A DNA stretch of 64,000 nt from positions 123,721 to 187,720 of the forward strand of contig JAGYVD010000012.1 in NCBI GenBank assembly GCA_021209875.1, read 5' to 3'. This DNA comes from Rosellinia necatrix (lineage: Eukaryota; Ascomycota; Sordariomycetes; Xylariales; Xylariaceae). The notes beneath the pieces were generated by a model. The model searched no databases, was not told the DNA's origin, and was given only the letters and a program-made list of their open reading frames with translations. This document shows, one piece after another, positions 60,210 through 64,000 of the stretch (positions are counted from its first letter, which is position 1; the number at the start of each line of letters is the position of its first letter). The position numbers and the translations under genes are program-made.

Positions 60210-60540
60210 TGGATATAAAATGTATAAAAAAAAAATTTTTTTTTTATCTTTATATTAGACTAAATTTTGGTTTAGAGATAATAATAGACTAAATTTAAAA
60301 TAATTTAAGTAAAGTTATAGTAAACAATATGTATGTATTATATTACTTTAAGCGAAAGGTTTAGGTATAAAATAGAAAATAAAATAAATTTATAGATAAT
60401 TTTATCTTAATATATAATTTAAAAGCTAGCTACGCAAAGCTTACATAAAACGATATTTTAGAAAGACATAACTTTTCTAGAAATAGCTTGCTTTTGTCCG
60501 AAATCTTATATAAAAATAAATAAAACTAAAAAAATATATA

Positions 60541-62030
60541 GTGATGGACTTTACCATCAAAAAAAAAATAAAGATGAGTTTGGTGATGGCTCTGATTGAA
60601 CGCTGTCAAAGTGCTTGACACATGCTAATCGAACGTTTAATTTAATGAATAATTTAATTAAAAGTGGTGAACAGGTGAGTATAGATATCCGGCCTACCTT
60701 AAAGAGAGGGAAAAATCCCTCATGATCAAAAGGTGTAATACCGCTTTAAGAGGACTTAAGGAAATATCGTCGGGATAGGTAGTTGTTAAGGTTATTACTT
60801 AACAAGCCTTAATTCTCGTAGTCGAAACTGAAACGGTTGATCGACCACATTGGGTATGAAAAAAAGCCCAAGGCTACTGAGTACAGCAGTGAGGAATTTT
60901 GGTCAATGGCCTAACGGCTGAACTGGCAACTTTGAGGAATGTAGATTAAAAGATCTATAAATTGATTTATCGAATAAAATTCTAAATGTTTATTGATAAT
61001 GACGATAAACAGATTGATGCCTTGACTAATTACGTGCCAGCAGTCGCGGTAATACGTAAGAGGCTAGTGTTATTCATCTTTAATAGGTTTAAAGGGTACT
61101 TAGACGGTAAAATTTTTCCTTTATAAGGTACGGTTTTACTAGAGTTTTATGTGAGAAGGTAGTACTTAAGGTGTAGAGATAATATTCGTTGATACCTCAG
61201 GGACTGATAAAGGCGAAGGCAACCTTTTATGTAAAAAACTGACGTTGAAGGACGAAGGCACAGAGAACTAACAGGATTAGATACCCTAGTAGTCTTTGCA
61301 GAGAATGATGAATGCCATAGGTTAGGTTTAAATAACTTGGTCTATAAATGAAAGTGTAAGCATTTCACCTCAAGAGTAATGTGGCAACGCAGGAACTGAA
61401 ATCACTAGGCCGTTTCTGACCCCAGCAGTGAAGTATGTTATTTAATTCGATGACCCACGAAAAACCTTACCACAATTTGAATGTTATTAATATCAATTAA
61501 TAATACAAGTGTTGCACGGCTGTTTTCAGTTAATGTTGTGAAGCTGCGGATACGTCCGTGGAATTAACGAATACCCGGGCTTTATTTCTAAATTATTAAT
61601 ATAGAGCATTTCCTGATATGTTACAATTGTCAGGGCAAAAGGGAATAAGACAAGTCATCATGGCCTTAATATTGTGGGCTATAGACGTGCCACATATTCC
61701 TAGACAAAGAGAAGCAAAAATGCGAATATGAGCTAATCTCAAAAAAATAGGATAAAATATGGAAATGGATTGTAGCCTGAAATTCGGTTGCATGAATAAG
61801 AAATTGCTAGTAATCGTGAATCACCATGTCACGGTGAATAAAACTTCGGATTGGTACTAATCACTCGTCGCATGCTGAAAAGAGTTGGTGCAATAAGTTT
61901 GCTTTTTTATTCTAAGTACTTGAATGATCGAATTTAAATCTTATAATAGAGATCTTCGTATGCGCGATTCTAATTAGTGTTAAGTCGAAATACAGTTCGT
62001 GTAGTGGAAGTTGCACGGGATTAATAAAAA
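60541..62030 (+). rRNA. rns: Small subunit ribosomal RNA
   Basis: Universal SSU landmarks in order: GATGGCTCTGATTGAACGCT (60582), ACATGCTAATCGAACG, GTGAGGAATTTTGGTCAATG (60889), GTGCCAGCAGTCGCGGTAAT (61035, the 530 loop), GGATTAGATACCCTAGTAGT (61274), TTAATTCGATGACCCACG (61441), GAATACCCGGGC..GTGAATCACCATGTC (1400 region), and the 3' helix GTCGAAATACAGTTCGTG + TAGTGGAAGTTGCACGG (about 61984). No intron seen. The ends are estimated. Confidence 0.95.
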
Positions 62031-62046
62031 TTAACAAAAAAAAACA

Positions 62047-62122
62047 TGAAGGTTCCGTTTGTAGGTGTGACGGTTGAATTATATCAATTGCATTCTATAG
62101 AGTTCAAATCTCTAATCTTCAT
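62047..62122 (+). tRNA. tRNA-like gene, identity unresolved
   Basis: Acceptor TGAAGGT/ATCTTCA, D arm CGTT/GACG, T arm TAGAG-TTCAAAT-CTCTA all pair. The anticodon arm GTTGA..TCAAT leaves a 6-nt loop ATTATA (possible UAU), and the variable region is long. Either an unusual tRNA or a decaying one. Confidence 0.45.
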
Positions 62123-62375
62123 ATCTAAAAATTTTTTTATATTCAAACTATTTACCCTCTCTCACCTCCTTTTCCTTCGTATTGGAAGCCAGGACGCAGC
62201 CAAAAATTAAAAAAAAAACAGGACGCAAGGCCCTAATGGCCCTGTGGTCGAAGGGCTGAAATATAAGATATAGGGCTAAATATATTATATTAAATTTAAT
62301 AACTTTATTTAATGTAATTACCAGAGTGTAGTTTAATTATACGTAAAAAAAAATCTAACTCTATTTTGATATATA

Positions 62376-62460
62376 AGGAGGGTTCCTTTATTGGTAAGAA
62401 GGGCTGAGCTGTAAACTCAGTAGTAATATACTTTTAAGAGTTCGAATCTCTTGTCTCCTA
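62376..62460 (+). tRNA. trnY: tRNA-Tyr (GUA)
   Basis: Anticodon arm CTGAG-CTGTAAA-CTCAG gives GUA. Long variable arm as usual for mitochondrial tRNA-Tyr. T arm AGAG-TTCGAAT-CTCT; acceptor AGGAG/CTCCT. Confidence 0.85.
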
Positions 62461-62467
62461 ATAATAA

Positions 62468-62538
62468 GTCTCTATAGCTCAAAGGTAGAGCTTGATACTG
62501 TTAATATCATGATAGATGTTCGATTCATCTTAGGGGCG
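62468..62538 (+). tRNA. trnN: tRNA-Asn (GUU)
   Basis: Anticodon arm TGATA-CTGTTAA-TATCA; acceptor GTCTCTA/TAGGGGC with G-U pairs; D arm GCTC/GAGC. Confidence 0.85.
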
Positions 62539-62557
62539 TTATATTTGTTAAAAAAAA

Positions 62558-62629
62558 GGGGTATTAGCATAATGGTAGTGCATATGACTTTTAATCATTA
62601 CTATACGAGTTCGAATCTTGTATACCCTA
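62558..62629 (+). tRNA. trnK: tRNA-Lys (UUU)
   Basis: Anticodon loop CTTTTAA between TATGA and TCATT gives UUU. Acceptor GGGGTAT/ATACCCT; T loop TTCGAAT. Confidence 0.8.
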
Positions 62630-62635
62630 AAGATA

Positions 62636-62706
62636 GCAATTATAGTTTAATGGTAAAACCCTCGTCTTCCAAATGAGTTTCGTCGGTTCAAGTCCGACTA
62701 ATTGTA
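62636..62706 (+). tRNA. trnG: tRNA-Gly (UCC)
   Basis: Anticodon arm CTCGT-CTTCCAA-ATGAG; acceptor GCAATTA/TAATTGT; T arm GTCGG-TTCAAGT-CCGAC. Confidence 0.88.
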
Positions 62707-62728
62707 TTATATTTTAAATAAAATTTGC

Positions 62729-62765
62729 TAGCCTCCGGCTCGCTAAGCAGTTCTGGCTTCTAATC
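62729..62765 (+). repeat. GC element of the CTAGCCTCCGGCTCGC type
   Basis: GCTAGCCTCCGGCTCGCTAA + GCAGTTCTGGCTTC between trnG and trnW, followed by more GC-rich sequence to about 62850. Confidence 0.7.
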
Positions 62766-62946
62766 CGAAGGATAAGACTTCGTGAGGGGGCCAGCCACGC
62801 TAGCGCGGCAGGCCAAGGACCTAGTCCTTGGCCTGGGCCGAGAGGTAAACATTTTTAGGCATTAATAACTTAAAAGGTAAAAGGACTACTACTGTGACAG
62901 AGTAGTAGATGTCCACGTAGTCCTCTTTTAGGTTATATGCTTTTTT

Positions 62947-63017
62947 AAGAGTATAATTTAATGGCAAAATATGGAGTTTCAACCTCCCAATTCTCAGTTC
63001 AAGTCTGGGTACTCTTG
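62947..63017 (+). tRNA. trnW: tRNA-Trp (UCA)
   Basis: Anticodon loop TTTCAAC gives UCA, which reads both UGA and UGG as Trp. This matches UGA codons in every native gene here. Acceptor AAGAGTA/TACTCTT. Confidence 0.85.
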
Positions 63018-63058
63018 TGAGTTATCCTTTGCGGAGGTTAGATATGTAAAATACAAAA

Positions 63059-63262
63059 ATGTATTGTTTAGCTATTCTAAATGAAACTGGTACAAATGGG
63101 TTTATGACAGATATAGTAGGTTTTCTTTCATTGTTAGGTATTTCATGTGGTATACTAGTAATTGTAAGTAAAAATCCTATTGTATCTATTTTATTTTTAA
63201 TAGGTTTATTTTCATTTATATCTTGTTATTTAATTTCGTTAGGTTTAACTTTTATAGGTTTA
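63059..63262 (+). CDS. nad6: NADH dehydrogenase subunit 6, exon 1
   Basis: 68 codons: MYCLAILNETGTNGFMTDIV, FLSLLGISCGILVIVSKNPI, VSILFLIGLFSFISCYLISL, GLTFIGL. NGF..D..SF and VSKNPIVSILFLIGLF are typical of fungal ND6, a complex I membrane subunit. The frame is cut after codon TTA by a group II intron starting GTGCG; the remaining exon lies beyond the window. Confidence 0.88.
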
Positions 63263-64000
63263 GTGCGCCGTTTGGTCGAATAATTTTAAGGGATCATAGG
63301 ATCTCGGGTACTATCTCATTAAGGTATTTTGTGCGAAGCGGATATATGTAAATAATCTGAAGCACCTAAAAGGTAAAAGAGTTATATGATCGGGCCGTGC
63401 CTACAAATATAATGTCCGCTTTAGAATGAATCATCATAAGATAGTCAGAATATACTAAGGTACTCCCAACGTCAACGTTATCCTCAGGGGAAAGCCCTGA
63501 GAGGAACATAGCATCGTTGAGAAAGGGGGAGCATGATTAAACTAGGTAATCAGAAATTCTCTCCCGAGTTGTGCTATCTATGGTTAAAGCTATACTGCCT
63601 GAAGAATACCCATCTGAGTCCTGAAATAAAGGGATTGTAGGAAACCAATCATAACTACTATCTGATAGTAACAATACCTGATAGACCGGTAATGTTAGGA
63701 GATCGTCAGAATCGGATTACAATAAGTAATCTCAAGGTGGGGAAAGTTCAACCTAAGGATAGCCAAGGAATTATTAGGATACTGTGGAAGACCTAAGGAA
63801 GGAAACGACTAAGGTCTCAGAGGAATCATAGTACCCGCTCATCAATGAATACTGGATCAGTAACTTGATCGCAAGGGGAAGGGTTCCAGCCACTAAGAAT
63901 AAGAGTAAGTCCTTCGCGAAAGTTTCGCTAAGTTTTAAACTAAGGGGTCCGAGGGCATATTCAGTCCGTAATTTCGATACTTAGTGGCGGAGCCGTATGA
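63263..64000 (+). mobile_element. Group II intron nad6-i1, 3' end outside window
   Basis: Begins with canonical GTGCGCC and reaches the start of a domain V (GGAGCCGTATGA at 63989-64000). About 730 bp of structured sequence without a recognisable reverse transcriptase, so this intron seems ORF-less, unlike cox1-i1. Confidence 0.75.

Larger units (their letters stand above)
59955..60540 (+). other. Spacer before rns with GC elements
   Basis: GC element 60080-60135 and a double hairpin at 60180; the rest is AT-rich. The rns promoter is probably here but I see no clear consensus. Confidence 0.6.

Noticed and set aside
61596..61793. Antisense ORF inside rns
   Set aside because: Falls within conserved small-subunit rRNA sequence.

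Overview
The window is a large, intron-rich mitochondrial genome segment from a filamentous ascomycete, most likely a sordariomycete. The evidence is the gene order (nad4L-like, nad5, cob, trnC, cox1, trnR-like, nad1, nad4, atp8, atp6, rns, tRNAs, nad6, all on the + strand), UGA used as tryptophan throughout, a tRNA-Trp with a UCA anticodon, AT-rich coding sequence, and many group I introns carrying LAGLIDADG or GIY-YIG homing endonuclease genes. The species cannot be named from sequence alone.

Layout. 1-9803: a degenerate nad4L fused in frame to a nad5-like 5' exon and a GIY-YIG ORF, then four good nad5 exons. 9804-10908: a spacer full of GC hairpin elements. 10909-23171: cob in seven exons with six introns; the fourth intron (4.1 kb) carries an antisense, nuclear-looking GNAT acetyltransferase gene. 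23172-25683: spacer, a decayed orphan ORF and trnC. 25684-43011: cox1 in eleven exons (one of 21 nt), with one group II and nine group I introns. 43255-44795: a duplicated intron core plus a second copy of the last cox1 exon, fused in frame to a different 330-residue tail. 45119-52491: a degenerate trnR-like gene, a decayed nad1 5' copy, and nad1 in three exons. 52624-58886: nad4, atp8 and atp6. 58947-59954: an orphan membrane-protein ORF. 60541-62030: rns, followed by a tRNA-like fold, trnY, trnN, trnK, trnG and trnW. 63059-64000: nad6 exon 1 and the start of a group II intron.

The conserved genes encode subunits of respiratory complexes I (nad), III (cob) and IV (cox1), of ATP synthase (atp6, atp8), and the small ribosomal RNA. 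Most of the length is mobile DNA: group I introns, their endonuclease genes (often frameshifted, nested or fused), two group II introns, a dispersed family of GC-rich hairpin elements, and GGCCCT hexamer tandem repeats. Several parts show duplication and decay: two cox1 ends, two nad1 starts, and a nad5 5' region that does not join properly to the rest of the gene.

Caution: nad1, nad4, atp6 and perhaps the nad5 3' end each show a one-base frameshift, most of them at or next to a homopolymer run. Some endonuclease frameshifts may therefore be sequencing errors and not real decay. Intron boundaries were placed by joining conserved protein sequence and by the group I rules (exon ends in U, intron ends in G). 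For cox1 the exon lengths chosen sum to a multiple of three.
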